A DNA stretch of 34,378 nt from an uncultured Bacteroidales bacterium (lineage in GTDB: Bacteria; Bacteroidota; Bacteroidia; Bacteroidales; Bacteroidaceae): assembly GCA_902798705.1 (NCBI GenBank), contig CADBXS010000083.1:746-35123 (forward strand), given 5' to 3'. Of this stretch, positions 22,292 to 30,630 are shown one piece after another (positions within the stretch are counted from its first letter, which is position 1; each line of letters opens with the position of its first letter). Under the pieces are notes generated by a model that was not told the DNA's origin, made no database searches, and was given only the letters and a program-made list of their open reading frames with translations. Made by a program: the position numbers and the translations under genes.

Positions 22292-23377
22292 ATGAAAGTT
22301 AGAACAATGATATGGAAGATGGGATTGCTTCTGCTGGTCATCTGCCATGCTTCAACAAGCTCGGCTCAGGTGACGGTGGAAGCAAGACTGGATTCCAACC
22401 AAATCTACATAGGCGAACAGACGAGCATCCTGCTGGAAGTGAGCGTGGATGCCAACAAGCAGGTGGAACTGCCACGCTTCGACTCGCTGCAGCAGATTAC
22501 GCCTGGCGTGGAGGTGCTCCGAACCTCCAAGACAGACACGAACCAGCTCAACGAAGGTCAGCGCATGACACTGTCGCAGCGGTACTACATCACCTCGTTC
22601 GATTCAGCCATCTACAGCATTCCACCTCTAAAAGTGAAGGTGGATGGCAAGGACTATGAGACGAAGGGACTGGGACTGAAAGTCTATACCGTGAACATCG
22701 ACACGCTCCACGCCGACAGTATCTTCGGCATGAAGGCCGAGATGCGCCCACCATTCGAATGGGCCGACTGGAGTTCGATGCTCTGGCTCTCCCTGTTGGT
22801 GATGGTGCTCACGGCTCTGCTTATCTACATTGCCATCCGTCTGAAGGACAACAAGCCTATCATCCGACGCATCAGGGTGAAGCCGCGTCTGGCTCCTCAC
22901 AAGGCTGCTATGCTGAAGATTGAGCAGATTAAGGAGGAGAAGATATGGCAGAAGGAGGACTCGAAGGAATACTACACGCAGCTGACCGACACACTCCGCC
23001 AGTACATCAACGAGCGCTATGGTTTCAACGCCATGGAAATGACGACAAGCGAAATCATCGAGCACCTGCAAGAGGTGAATGACGCAAATGCCATTGCCGA
23101 ACTGCGCGAGCTCTTCGAAACTGCCGACCTGGTGAAATTCGCAAAATACAGTACGCTCATCAACGAGAACGACCGCAACCTGGTGAATGCCATCGAGTAT
23201 ATCAACAGCACGAAGAAGGAGGAACCTGTGGTGCAACAGCCAGAGGAAATCGTCATCGTGGAGAAGCGCTCGAAAGTGGCGAAGAACGTACTGTTGGCAA
23301 GTATCACTGCTGCATCCATCGCCCTGCTCATCGCTGCTGGCTACCTCATCTACAGAATCATCATGCTCAACGTGTGA
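22292..23377 (+). CDS. BatD-like membrane protein of the Bat operon
   Basis: The protein has 361 residues. A signal peptide ends near STSSAQ (26). A periplasmic beta-rich domain (about 27-150) opens VTVEARLDSNQIYIGEQTSI, like the oxygen-tolerance (BatD) repeats. A membrane helix lies at about 160-182 (LWLSLLVMVLTALLIYIAI). A cytoplasmic helical domain follows (LAPHKAAMLKIEQIKEEKIW, YYTQLTDTLRQYINERYGFN), similar to the C-terminal region of BatD. A second membrane helix is near the C-terminus. A gene of this kind between DUF58 and batA is usual in Bacteroidales. The function is unknown beyond membership of the complex. Confidence 0.82.
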   Translation: MKVRTMIWKMGLLLLVICHASTSSAQVTVEARLDSNQIYIGEQTSILLEVSVDANKQVELPRFDSLQQITPGVEVLRTSKTDTNQLNEGQRMTLSQRYYITSFDSAIYSIPPLKVKVDGKDYETKGLGLKVYTVNIDTLHADSIFGMKAEMRPPFEWADWSSMLWLSLLVMVLTALLIYIAIRLKDNKPIIRRIRVKPRLAPHKAAMLKIEQIKEEKIWQKEDSKEYYTQLTDTLRQYINERYGFNAMEMTTSEIIEHLQEVNDANAIAELRELFETADLVKFAKYSTLINENDRNLVNAIEYINSTKKEEPVVQQPEEIVIVEKRSKVAKNVLLASITAASIALLIAAGYLIYRIIMLNV

Positions 23378-23442
23378 GGCTCCGAAGGAAACATCCTGAC
23401 GGAGAGCCTTGCGAACGCTGAGCATCAATCAATCATAAAAGC

Positions 23443-24042
23443 ATGGAATTTAAGAATCCATATTTCTTCGCACTGCTGGCTCTGCTAATACCTTATATAA
23501 TATGGTATGTGCTGCGCTACAAGAAAAGCCTGCCAGCCCTGCGAATGCCTGAAATAGCCAAGTACAGGTTTGTGCCTCGCTCTTGGCGCATCTACCTTCT
23601 GCCCCTGCCGTTCTTCTTGCGCGTGTTCACCATGATACTCGTGATTTGCATATTGGCACGCCCTCAGAGCAAGCACACATGGAGCAACACCGACGTGGAA
23701 GGTATCGACATCATGCTCTGGGTGGACGTCTCCACCAGTATGCTCACTGAGGACTTCAAGCCCAACCGTGTGGAGGCACTGAAGGAAATTGCCCAGAAAT
23801 TCGTGGACAAGCGCCCTAACGACAATATCGGTCTGACGTTCTTCGCAGGAGAAGCCTACACGCAATGCCCACTCACCACCGACCACGCCGTGTTGATGAA
23901 TCTCTACAATTCGGCTGACAACAAGATGGCCGAAAAGGGCATTATCGAGGACGGAACAGCCATTGGCGATGGCATCATGAAACCATCGGTATCGGACGAA
24001 ACGGTATGGCACCTTTTCCTCTGCCAACAGGAGGCACGGTGA
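23443..24042 (+). CDS. batA: BatA, N-terminal part (gene disrupted)
   Basis: BatA is a von Willebrand A-domain membrane protein of the aerotolerance operon. Two N-terminal helices are present (about 7-24 and 53-72), then the VWA core with the metal site D95-V-S-T-S99 in MLWVDVSTSMLTEDF, and GLTFFAGEAYTQCPLTTDHA. The family match ends at EDGTAIGDGI near 23980; the frame then reads unrelated residues to a stop at 24042. The rest of the gene continues in another frame. The segment expected between (usually about 45-50 residues including VVILLTDG and the AAEIAK helix) is missing. Confidence 0.88.
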   Translation: MEFKNPYFFALLALLIPYIIWYVLRYKKSLPALRMPEIAKYRFVPRSWRIYLLPLPFFLRVFTMILVICILARPQSKHTWSNTDVEGIDIMLWVDVSTSMLTEDFKPNRVEALKEIAQKFVDKRPNDNIGLTFFAGEAYTQCPLTTDHAVLMNLYNSADNKMAEKGIIEDGTAIGDGIMKPSVSDETVWHLFLCQQEAR

Positions 24043-24296
24043 TGGTACCTGTGGAAATCGACGAGGAAACGATGACGAAGATTTCGGAAGAGACGGGCGG
24101 ACGCTACTTCCGTGCACAGAGGAACGACGAACTGAAGGCCATCTACGACGAAATCGACCACATGGAGCGAACGAAATTCAGTGTACGCCAGTTCAGCAAG
24201 CGCAGTGAGCTGTACAAGCCCTTCGCTCTGGCAGCACTCGTAAGCCTCCTGCTTGAGATTCTTCTGAATGTATTTGTCCTGAGACGCCTGCCATAA
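24006..24296 (+). CDS. batA: BatA, C-terminal part (gene disrupted)
   Basis: Homology in this frame begins slightly before the ATG, at about 23982 (TIGIGRNGMAPFPLPTGG), and continues VEIDEETMTKISEETGGRYF, the DHMERTKF segment, and a C-terminal membrane helix (ALAALVSLLLEILLNVFVL). It has no signal or metal site and depends on the N-terminal part. The full span is about 284 codons against roughly 330 for a typical BatA, consistent with a loss of about 140 nt. Confidence 0.85.
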   Translation: MAPFPLPTGGTVMVPVEIDEETMTKISEETGGRYFRAQRNDELKAIYDEIDHMERTKFSVRQFSKRSELYKPFALAALVSLLLEILLNVFVLRRLP

Positions 24297-24327
24297 AACT
24301 ACAGATAGAGTTTTTTCAACAATTACC

Positions 24328-25362
24328 ATGTTTAGATTTGCACAACCCATATTCCTATATCTACTGCTGTTGATTCCCATTCTGACAGCAGCCTACGTCT
24401 TCATCAGCTTTCGGCAAAAGCAGAAACTGAAGAAATTTGGCAACGCCGACATCGTGAAAGGACTCACCGTGGGGGTGTCGCACTTTCGCCGAAACCTGAA
24501 ATTCCTGTTGCTCATGCTTGCCTTGGCACTCATCTGCTTCCTCTTGGCTCGCCCTCAGTATGGCACACGAAATGAGGAAATCAAACGACAGGGCATTGAA
24601 GCCATCATTGCCGTCGATGTGTCGAACTCAATGCTTTGCCAAGACATCAAGCCAAGCCGACTGGACAAATCGAAAATGCTGGTGAGCAAACTCATTGAGC
24701 AGCTGGATCAAGACCGCGTGGGACTCGTGGCATTTGCAGGTACAGCCATCACACTGCTACCTGTCACCTCCGACTACGTGAGCGCCAAGATGTTCCTCGA
24801 CCAACTCAACCCTGCCACCATCTCCATCCAAGGCACCAACATGGCTGAAGCCATCACGAGAGCCACGGCAGGTTTCTCGGACAACAAGATGGTGGGCAAG
24901 GCGCTCATTCTCATCACCGATGCAGAGGACAACGAAGAGGGTGCCGTGGATGCAGCTAAGGCAGCAAAGGATAAAGACATTCGCATCTTTGTGCTGTCGG
25001 TAGGTACCGAAAGCGGAGGCCCAATCCCAATAGGCAATGGCTACAAGAAGGACAATGCCGGCAATGTGGTCACAACAAAGTTGAATGAAACGGTAGGCAA
25101 GCAGATTGCCAAAGCTAGCGGTGGCGTGTATATCAACGTGGATCAGACCAACCAGGCACAGCGTCTGTTGGAGAAGGAAATCGAAACGATGCAGAAGGAC
25201 GACTTCGCGTCGTCGATGTATTCGGAATACGACGAGCAATTCGTGGCAGTTGCCATCCTGCTTTTCATCGCACTGCTGTTAGAGATGTGTATCATGGAGA
25301 AGAAAAATCCATTGCTCCACAACTTCAAACTCTTCAAGGAACAAAAGGAAGGAAGCAGATAA
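24328..25362 (+). CDS. batB: BatB, VWA-domain membrane protein
   Basis: The protein has 344 residues and is intact. N-terminal helices at about 7-27 and 57-75, then a von Willebrand A domain with metal site D97-V-S-N-S101 (IIAVDVSNSMLCQDIKPSRL), GLVAFAGTAITLLPVTSDY, and KALILITDAEDNEEGAVDAA. A C-terminal helix is present (FVAVAILLFIALLLEMCI). It is paralogous to BatA and shows the middle region that BatA lacks here. Its place after batA and before the TPR protein BatC is standard. Confidence 0.94.
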   Translation: MFRFAQPIFLYLLLLIPILTAAYVFISFRQKQKLKKFGNADIVKGLTVGVSHFRRNLKFLLLMLALALICFLLARPQYGTRNEEIKRQGIEAIIAVDVSNSMLCQDIKPSRLDKSKMLVSKLIEQLDQDRVGLVAFAGTAITLLPVTSDYVSAKMFLDQLNPATISIQGTNMAEAITRATAGFSDNKMVGKALILITDAEDNEEGAVDAAKAAKDKDIRIFVLSVGTESGGPIPIGNGYKKDNAGNVVTTKLNETVGKQIAKASGGVYINVDQTNQAQRLLEKEIETMQKDDFASSMYSEYDEQFVAVAILLFIALLLEMCIMEKKNPLLHNFKLFKEQKEGSR

Positions 25363-25416
25363 GTCGGTTTATCTCTTTCTGAATCAATATGATATGTACT
25401 TTTAAGTAAATCAAAC

Positions 25417-26136
25417 ATGCAAAGATATATCACATTCGTCATATCACTCCTCGTGTGCTGCGTAGCATGGAGTCAGAGCAACGAGCGCGACTTCATTCGC
25501 ATGGGTAACAAGTACTTCCGCTCAGGTCAATACCAGAAAGCGGAAACGTACTACCGCAAGTCGATTGACAAGAAGCCCACAATGGAAGGATACTACAACT
25601 TAGGCAATGCCTTGGCATTTCAAGAGCAGGACTCAACAGCTTTCGAGATGTACAAAAAGGCTGTTGCAGAGCCTTCGGACAATGCGCTGAAGAAGTCGCA
25701 CATCTACCACAACATGGGCAATCTGACCTACGTCAGTGGACTGAGGGAAATGAATACAGGTGGACAGAATGCCAGCCAAAGTTTCCAGCAAGCGGTGGAC
25801 CTCTACAAGAGTGCACTGCGACTGAATCCCAATGACAACGAAACACGCTACAACTTGGCGATGGCTCAGCATCAGTTGAAGAAGAGCCAGCAAGGTGGTG
25901 GCGGAAACAACGACAAGAACAAAGACCAAGACAAGCAAAAGCAAGAGCAGAAGCAACAGCAACAACAGCAACAGCAGCAACAACAACCTCAGGCTCCTAA
26001 GCAGCCAAAGAAGGACGAAATAGACGACAAAACAGCAGAGCAGTTGCTCAACTCGGCTCAGCAAGACGAAAAGAACGTGCAACGCAAAGTGCAGAAGAAT
26101 CCTTCGAAGCGCAAGAGTCTGGAGAAGGACTGGTAG
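25417..26136 (+). CDS. batC: BatC, TPR protein with polyglutamine tract
   Basis: The protein has 239 residues. A signal peptide is likely (MQRYITFVISLLVCCVAWSQ). TPR repeats cover about 22-155 (RMGNKYFRSGQYQKAETYYR, YYNLGNALAFQEQDSTAFEM, LYKSALRLNPNDNETRYNLA). A Lys/Gln-rich linker includes 12 consecutive Gln (about 180-191), then a Lys-rich C-terminus. BatC probably organises BatA/BatB in the periplasm, which is inference from the operon and the TPRs. The CAA/CAG tract is prone to length changes. Confidence 0.88.
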   Translation: MQRYITFVISLLVCCVAWSQSNERDFIRMGNKYFRSGQYQKAETYYRKSIDKKPTMEGYYNLGNALAFQEQDSTAFEMYKKAVAEPSDNALKKSHIYHNMGNLTYVSGLREMNTGGQNASQSFQQAVDLYKSALRLNPNDNETRYNLAMAQHQLKKSQQGGGGNNDKNKDQDKQKQEQKQQQQQQQQQQQPQAPKQPKKDEIDDKTAEQLLNSAQQDEKNVQRKVQKNPSKRKSLEKDW

Positions 26137-26237
26137 TATTCCCGCCCTTTCTCATGCACAAGCGACAACACCACTTTCCTTTCCACATCCAAAAACCACA
26201 TACACATTATATTATATATTGAAGACTTATCTGTAAA

Positions 26238-28106
26238 ATGAAACGGCTCAGTGCTTTCATCATAGCGATTCTACTCCATTCCTCACTCTTCATCCTGAAG
26301 GGATTTGCCGAAGATGTCACCATCACAGTGCAAGCCCCAACCACCATTGAGGCTGGCGACCAGTTCAGAGTGAGGTTCACCATCAGTTCTCAGAACGTAT
26401 CGAACTTCAATGCTCCCGACTTCAAGGGGTTTGAAGTGATTTACGGCCCTGCTACCTCACGCCAAAGCAGCATTCAGATTATCAACGGACGATCCTCGCA
26501 AAGCAGTTCGATTACCTACACCTACGTACTGCTCGGCTCAAAGCCAGGAACCTACACCCTGAATCCTGCCACAGCCGAAGTGGGAGGAAATACAGTGAAG
26601 TCGAAGCCTTTGCAGATTCATGTCACGAAGTTAGGACAAGGCGCTGCAGCAGGAGCACATCAGCAGACACAGAGCAGTAGTTCAACATCGTCGGGACGCT
26701 CCTCGAGTAACACCTCTGACAACGGCAACAGCATCTCTACCAATCAACTATTCATGACGGCCACTGCTTCCCGAACCAACGTCTATGAGCAAGAAGCAAT
26801 TCTCGTGACCTACAAACTCTACACTCTGGTCAACCTCACTCAACTTGACGGAAAGCTCCCTACCCTCGACGGTTTCCAGATTCAGGAAATTCCACTTCCA
26901 AGAACAAAGGAATTCTCATTGGAAACCTACAACGGCAGAAACTACCATACTGTGGTGTGGAGTCAATATGTACTCTTCCCTCAGAAGACAGGAAAACTCA
27001 CCATCCCATCTGTCACATTCGAAGGAGTGGTCGTACAGCCTAACAGGTCGTTAGACCCAATAGATGCCTTCTTCAATGGCACAAGCGGAATGCTGGAACT
27101 GAAAAAGAAAATCGTTACTCCTGCCCTCAACATCTTCGTACAGCCACTGCCAACGAAGCCTGAAGGCTATTCGAGTGCTGTGGGTAAGTTCAGCATTTCG
27201 TCATCTATCAATGCCAAGGAAGTGAAGACCAACGATGCCATCACCATCAAAATCAATGTGAATGGTACGGGTAACATGAAATTGATTAGCACTCCTGAAC
27301 TGGCATTTCCAAAGGATTTCGAAACATACGATGCCAAAGTTACTGACAATTTCAGCCTCACACGCGGAGGACTATCAGGAACAAAGACATTTGAATATTT
27401 AGCTGTGCCACGACATGCAGGCACTTACACCATCCCAGCCGCCAAGTTTGTGTATTTTGACACAGATTCAAAGTCGTACAAAACCTTGACGACAGAGCCA
27501 TACACCGTGAAGGTGTCGAAAGGCAAGGGTAATTCAGCTCAGGCTGTGAGTGACTTCACCAACGGAAAGGAGGACATTGAAGAGCTCAACCAAGACATCC
27601 GCTTCATCAAGACCAACAACGTAACTCCAAAGAAACAGAACTTCGACTTCTTCACCTCATGGAAATACGCCCTGTGCTATGCCATTCCGCTGCTTGTATT
27701 CCTCATAATCGTCATTTTGGGAAGAAAACGTATCAACTCCCTCTCTGACATCGCTGCCACACGCGGGAAGAAGGCGAACAAGATTGCACAGAAGCGCCTA
27801 AAGCTGGCTGATAGCCTCATGAAGGAAAGAAAGCAGAACGAATTCTACGATGAAGTGCTGAAAACCCTCTACGGATACATCGCCGACAAGTTGAATCTGC
27901 ACCAGGAAAACCTGAACAAGGACAATGTGCAGCAAGAACTCTTGTCGAAGGAAGTGCCACAGGACATCATCGACCAATTCATCAGCACACTCAATGACTG
28001 TGAATTTGCTCGTTATGCTCCAGGCGATTCAGATGCCAACATGGGACATATCTACGAAAAGGCTATTTCTATTATTAGCAAAATTGAAGAAAACATAAAA
28101 AAATGA
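26238..28106 (+). CDS. batD: BatD, oxygen-tolerance membrane protein
   Basis: The protein has 622 residues. A signal peptide (MKRLSAFIIAILLHSSLFIL) is followed by repeated Ig-like domains typical of BatD: VTITVQAPTTIEAGDQFRVR, NFNAPDFKGFEVIYGPATSR, and PKDFETYDAKVTDNFSLTRG, with a Ser/Thr-rich linker at about 140-165. A membrane helix lies near 475-493 (ALCYAIPLLVFLIIVILG) with a cytoplasmic helical tail (IAQKRLKLADSLMKERKQNE...). Full length. Its stop codon overlaps the start of batE (ATGA at 28103), so the two are translationally coupled. Confidence 0.93.
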   Translation: MKRLSAFIIAILLHSSLFILKGFAEDVTITVQAPTTIEAGDQFRVRFTISSQNVSNFNAPDFKGFEVIYGPATSRQSSIQIINGRSSQSSSITYTYVLLGSKPGTYTLNPATAEVGGNTVKSKPLQIHVTKLGQGAAAGAHQQTQSSSSTSSGRSSSNTSDNGNSISTNQLFMTATASRTNVYEQEAILVTYKLYTLVNLTQLDGKLPTLDGFQIQEIPLPRTKEFSLETYNGRNYHTVVWSQYVLFPQKTGKLTIPSVTFEGVVVQPNRSLDPIDAFFNGTSGMLELKKKIVTPALNIFVQPLPTKPEGYSSAVGKFSISSSINAKEVKTNDAITIKINVNGTGNMKLISTPELAFPKDFETYDAKVTDNFSLTRGGLSGTKTFEYLAVPRHAGTYTIPAAKFVYFDTDSKSYKTLTTEPYTVKVSKGKGNSAQAVSDFTNGKEDIEELNQDIRFIKTNNVTPKKQNFDFFTSWKYALCYAIPLLVFLIIVILGRKRINSLSDIAATRGKKANKIAQKRLKLADSLMKERKQNEFYDEVLKTLYGYIADKLNLHQENLNKDNVQQELLSKEVPQDIIDQFISTLNDCEFARYAPGDSDANMGHIYEKAISIISKIEENIKK

Positions 28107-28852
28107 AACAAGCTATTTCTATCATATTGCTCTCCCTGCTCTTCTCAACCACTTCGTTTGCTCAAAGCAAATCGGAAGCCGACTCACTTTATATTAAAGA
28201 GAAATACGAAGAAGCTGCCAAGATGTATGAGAAAATTCTATCCACACAAGGAGAAGCTGCCGAAATCTACTATAACTTAGGCAACTGCTACTACAAACTG
28301 GAAAATGTGCCCTACTCCATCCTCAACTACGAACGTGCCTTGATGTTGAGTCCAGGAGACGGTGACATCCGCACCAACTTAGCACTTGCACGTGCCAGAA
28401 CCGTTGACAGAATCACACCTGCATCGGAGATGTTCTTCATCACATGGTGGCATAACATCACCAACAGCATGAGCATTGCTGCATGGATACGATTCGCCGT
28501 TGTTTGTTTTATCCTCATGCTCATTGGCATTCTAGCATATATGTTCCACACCAACCTTACCATTCGAAAACTGGGTGCGTATGGTGCCATCACACTTTTT
28601 CTTCTCGTCATTTTGGCAAACCTTTGCGCTCTGACACAACATGTATTTTTAGCTAAACGCTCCTACGCCATCATGATTGCACCTGCTACCACCGTGAAAA
28701 GTTCACCAAGCGAAAGCAGCACCGACCTTTTCATCATCCACGAAGGCTCGAAAGTAGAGATTCTCGACAACACGATGAAAGGATGGCGAGAAGTGAAGCT
28801 GGAAGAAGGAAAGCAAGGATGGGTGGAAGTGAATTCGATGGAGATGATTTAG
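28103..28852 (+). CDS. batE: BatE, TPR and SH3-like membrane protein
   Basis: The protein has 249 residues and overlaps batD by 4 nt. A signal peptide (MKQAISIILLSLLFSTTSFA) precedes TPR repeats (about 25-95, ADSLYIKEKYEEAAKMYEKI, EIYYNLGNCYYKLENVPYSI). Two membrane helices follow (about 130-152 and 158-180) and a bacterial SH3-like domain (about 190-249, SYAIMIAPATTVKSSPSESS, KGWREVKLEEGKQGWVEVNS). It ends the bat set and is followed within 30 nt by the PAP2 gene. Confidence 0.92.
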   Translation: MKQAISIILLSLLFSTTSFAQSKSEADSLYIKEKYEEAAKMYEKILSTQGEAAEIYYNLGNCYYKLENVPYSILNYERALMLSPGDGDIRTNLALARARTVDRITPASEMFFITWWHNITNSMSIAAWIRFAVVCFILMLIGILAYMFHTNLTIRKLGAYGAITLFLLVILANLCALTQHVFLAKRSYAIMIAPATTVKSSPSESSTDLFIIHEGSKVEILDNTMKGWREVKLEEGKQGWVEVNSMEMI

Positions 28853-28880
28853 AGTCATAAACTTGAAAAGAAAACGAACC

Positions 28881-29576
28881 ATGATACCATTAGATATCAT
28901 CTCATTTGACCAGCAAGCCACATTGGCCGTCAATGGTAGCAACTCGCTGTTCTGGGACAATGTCATGTACACAGTCACAGACACGTTCTCCTGGTCGCTG
29001 CTCATTGCCATGCTGATTTACATTCTTTTCAAGAACACACAACTCAAAGGCACTCTTTTCATCCTCATCACCATTGCACTGATGATATTTGTAGCCGACC
29101 GAATTTGCTCCGGAATGGTGAAACCCATGGTGGGAAGATGGCGTCCGGCACAAGACCCAGAGCTCATGTACCTTGTCGATATTGTGAATGGATACAGAGG
29201 TGGACGCTTCGGCTTCTTCTCAGGACATGCGTGCAACACCTGTTGCATGGCAACATTTTTAGCACTACTGTTCCGTAGTACTCGCCTCACTTTCGTTCTC
29301 TATTTCTGGTCATTTACCACCACCTACACTCGCCTCTACTTGGGAGTCCACTACATTGGAGATGTGACCGTAGGCTTTATCGTGGGAGCCATCATCGGAA
29401 TCATTTTCTACCTCCTATATAATAATCTCCGACAACGCTTCTTCAAAGCAAAACTCATTTCGGAACAATTCACGTCAACAGGTTTTCTGAAAAGCGACAT
29501 CAACAGATTCATTGCGACAGTATTTGTCAATTACATCCTCGTTATCACAGTTGCACTCACAAGAGGCATTAGTTAA
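28881..29576 (+). CDS. PAP2-family membrane phosphatase
   Basis: A membrane phosphatase of the PAP2 / acid phosphatase superfamily, likely acting on a lipid phosphate (undecaprenyl pyrophosphate or phosphatidylglycerol phosphate; not decidable here). From the ATG at 28881 (231 residues) the three motifs are K81-x6-R88-P89 (KPMVGRWRP), F113-S-G-H116 and R151-x5-H157-x3-D161 (YTRLYLGVHYIGDV), with about six membrane helices. The second motif has Phe where PSGH is usual, but the catalytic His is present. A TTG upstream at 28863 is an unlikely start. It follows batE closely and may be cotranscribed with it. Confidence 0.92.
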   Translation: MIPLDIISFDQQATLAVNGSNSLFWDNVMYTVTDTFSWSLLIAMLIYILFKNTQLKGTLFILITIALMIFVADRICSGMVKPMVGRWRPAQDPELMYLVDIVNGYRGGRFGFFSGHACNTCCMATFLALLFRSTRLTFVLYFWSFTTTYTRLYLGVHYIGDVTVGFIVGAIIGIIFYLLYNNLRQRFFKAKLISEQFTSTGFLKSDINRFIATVFVNYILVITVALTRGIS

Positions 29577-29621
29577 AAGGCACTAATTTTACCATTTTTC
29601 ATCAAAAAAACTTGGAAATAT

Positions 29622-29652
29622 TTTGTCAGTTTCAGAAAAAGGACTACCTTTG
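29622..29652 (+). promoter_or_regulatory. Bacteroidota-type promoter of the tRNA cluster
   Basis: A -33 TTTG at 29622-29625, a 19-nt spacer and a -7 TACCTTTG at 29645-29652 match the consensus fully. The first tRNA begins at 29717. Confidence 0.8.
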
Positions 29653-29716
29653 CACTCGCTTTCGGAAAGAAAACTCTAAAGGAGCACAAAAACAAGAGTA
29701 ATTCCAAGCAAACAAA

Positions 29717-29791
29717 GGGCGTTTAGCTCAGCTGGTTCAGAGCATCTGCCTTACAAGCAGAGGGTCGGCGGTTCGAATCCGTCAACGCCCA
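29717..29791 (+). tRNA. tRNA-Val (anticodon TAC)
   Basis: Acceptor GGGCGTT pairs with AACGCCC (discriminator A). The anticodon stem TCTGC/GCAGA encloses the loop CTTACAA, giving anticodon TAC. The T-loop TTCGAAT is standard. CCA is not encoded. First gene of the cluster. Confidence 0.95.
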
Positions 29792-29808
29792 CAAATCATT
29801 CAAGATTC

Positions 29809-29882
29809 GGCTCGTTAGCTCAACTGAATAGAGCATCTGACTACGGATCAGAAGGTTATAGGTTTGAATCCTATACGAGTCA
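29809..29882 (+). tRNA. tRNA-Arg (anticodon ACG)
   Basis: Acceptor GGCTCGT pairs with ACGAGTC (one G-U). The anticodon stem TCTGA/TCAGA encloses CTACGGA, anticodon ACG (expected to be edited to ICG). CCA is not encoded. Confidence 0.94.
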
Positions 29883-29914
29883 CTTCGGCAGAGGCTGATG
29901 AACAAAATTGTGTA

Positions 29915-29979
29915 GGGCATATTCCAGAGTGGCCAAATGGGGCAGACTGTAAATCTGCTGGCTTTCGCCTTCGGTGGTT
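29915..29979 (+). tRNA. tRNA-Tyr (anticodon GTA), 3' end missing
   Basis: The 5' part is clear: acceptor strand GGGCATA, a D-arm, the anticodon stem CAGA/TCTG enclosing CTGTAAA (anticodon GTA), and a long variable arm (CTGGCTTTCGCCTTCGG) as in class II tRNA-Tyr. The T-arm stops after GGTGGTT; the rest of the T-loop, its 3' stem and the acceptor complement TATGCCC are absent, and the sequence goes into GAACAAAAGAAGAT before the next tRNA. As written it cannot fold into a tRNA. At least about 18 nt are missing. Confidence 0.85.
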
Positions 29980-29993
29980 GAACAAAAGAAGAT

Positions 29994-30066
29994 GCGGAAG
30001 TAGCTCAGTCGATAGAGCACTAGCCTTCCAAGCTGGGGGTCGCGGGTTTGAGCCCCGTCTTCCGCT
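29994..30066 (+). tRNA. tRNA-Gly (anticodon TCC)
   Basis: Acceptor GCGGAAG pairs with CTTCCGC (discriminator T). The anticodon loop CTTCCAA gives TCC. The T-loop TTTGAGC is slightly atypical. CCA is not encoded. Confidence 0.94.
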
Positions 30067-30083
30067 CTCAAAAAAGAATGATT

Positions 30084-30157
30084 GCCTCTTTAGCTCAGTT
30101 GGCCAGAGCACGTGATTTGTAATCTCGGGGTCGTTGGTTCGAATCCGACAAGAGGCT
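30084..30157 (+). tRNA. tRNA-Thr (anticodon TGT)
   Basis: Acceptor GCCTCTT pairs with AAGAGGC. The anticodon loop TTTGTAA gives TGT; the stem CGTGA/TCTCG has one central T-T mismatch. The T-loop TTCGAAT is standard. Confidence 0.92.
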
Positions 30158-30217
30158 CAAGAGAGAACAAAATCTCCTTAACATCGACAAGAAGAAATTC
30201 AAGTCGACAAATAGTTT

Positions 30218-30299
30218 GGAGAGGTGGCGGAATGGTAGACGCGCTACTTTGAGGGGGTAGTGGGCTCAGCCCGTGGGAGTTCGAGTCTCCTCCTCTTCA
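30218..30299 (+). tRNA. tRNA-Leu (anticodon GAG)
   Basis: A class II tRNA with acceptor GGAGAGG paired to CCTCTTC (one G-U), anticodon stem CTACT/GGTAG enclosing TTGAGGG (anticodon GAG), a long variable arm (TGGGCTCAGCCCGTG) and T-loop TTCGAGT. Confidence 0.92.
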
Positions 30300-30319
30300 C
30301 ACTAAATAAAGAAAGAAAC

Positions 30320-30393
30320 GCTTCAGTAGCTCAGTCGGTTAGAGCACCTGACTGTTAATCAGGGGGTCGTTGGTTCAAGCCCATCCTGAAGCG
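30320..30393 (+). tRNA. tRNA-Asn (anticodon GTT)
   Basis: Acceptor GCTTCAG pairs with CTGAAGC (discriminator G). Anticodon stem CTGA/TCAG encloses CTGTTAA, anticodon GTT. The T-stem GTTGG/CCATC has one mismatch. Confidence 0.92.
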
Positions 30394-30430
30394 CAAAACA
30401 ATAAAACCGAAGAACGAAATTCTTCAACAA

Positions 30431-30505
30431 TGCGTCCTTAGCTCAGTTGGTAGAGCAATTGACTCTTAATCAATGGGTCCAGGGTTCGAGCCCCTGAGGG
30501 CGTAC
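30431..30505 (+). tRNA. tRNA-Lys (anticodon CTT)
   Basis: Acceptor TGCGTCC pairs with GGGCGTA with two G-U pairs. Anticodon stem TTGA/TCAA encloses CTCTTAA, anticodon CTT. The T-loop TTCGAGC is standard. Confidence 0.92.
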
Positions 30506-30541
30506 AAAGTTTGAAAGAGACCACAACTTTCAAACTTTTTT

Positions 30542-30626
30542 GGAGAGATGGCAGAGTGGTCGATTGCACCGGTCTTGAAAACCGACGTACTGAGAGGTAC
30601 CGGGGGTTCGAATCCCTCTCTCTCCG
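30542..30626 (+). tRNA. tRNA-Ser (anticodon TGA)
   Basis: A class II tRNA with acceptor GGAGAGA paired to TCTCTCC (discriminator G), anticodon stem CGGT/ACCG enclosing CTTGAAA (anticodon TGA), a long variable arm (GTACTGAGAGGTAC) and T-loop TTCGAAT. Last gene of the cluster. Confidence 0.94.
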
Positions 30627-30630
30627 CGAA

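Noticed and set aside
23378-23442. Hairpin between the BatD-like gene and batA as a terminator
   Set aside because: GGCTC and GAGCC arms with an inner AGGA/TCCT can pair with bulges, but no T-run follows and the operon continues.
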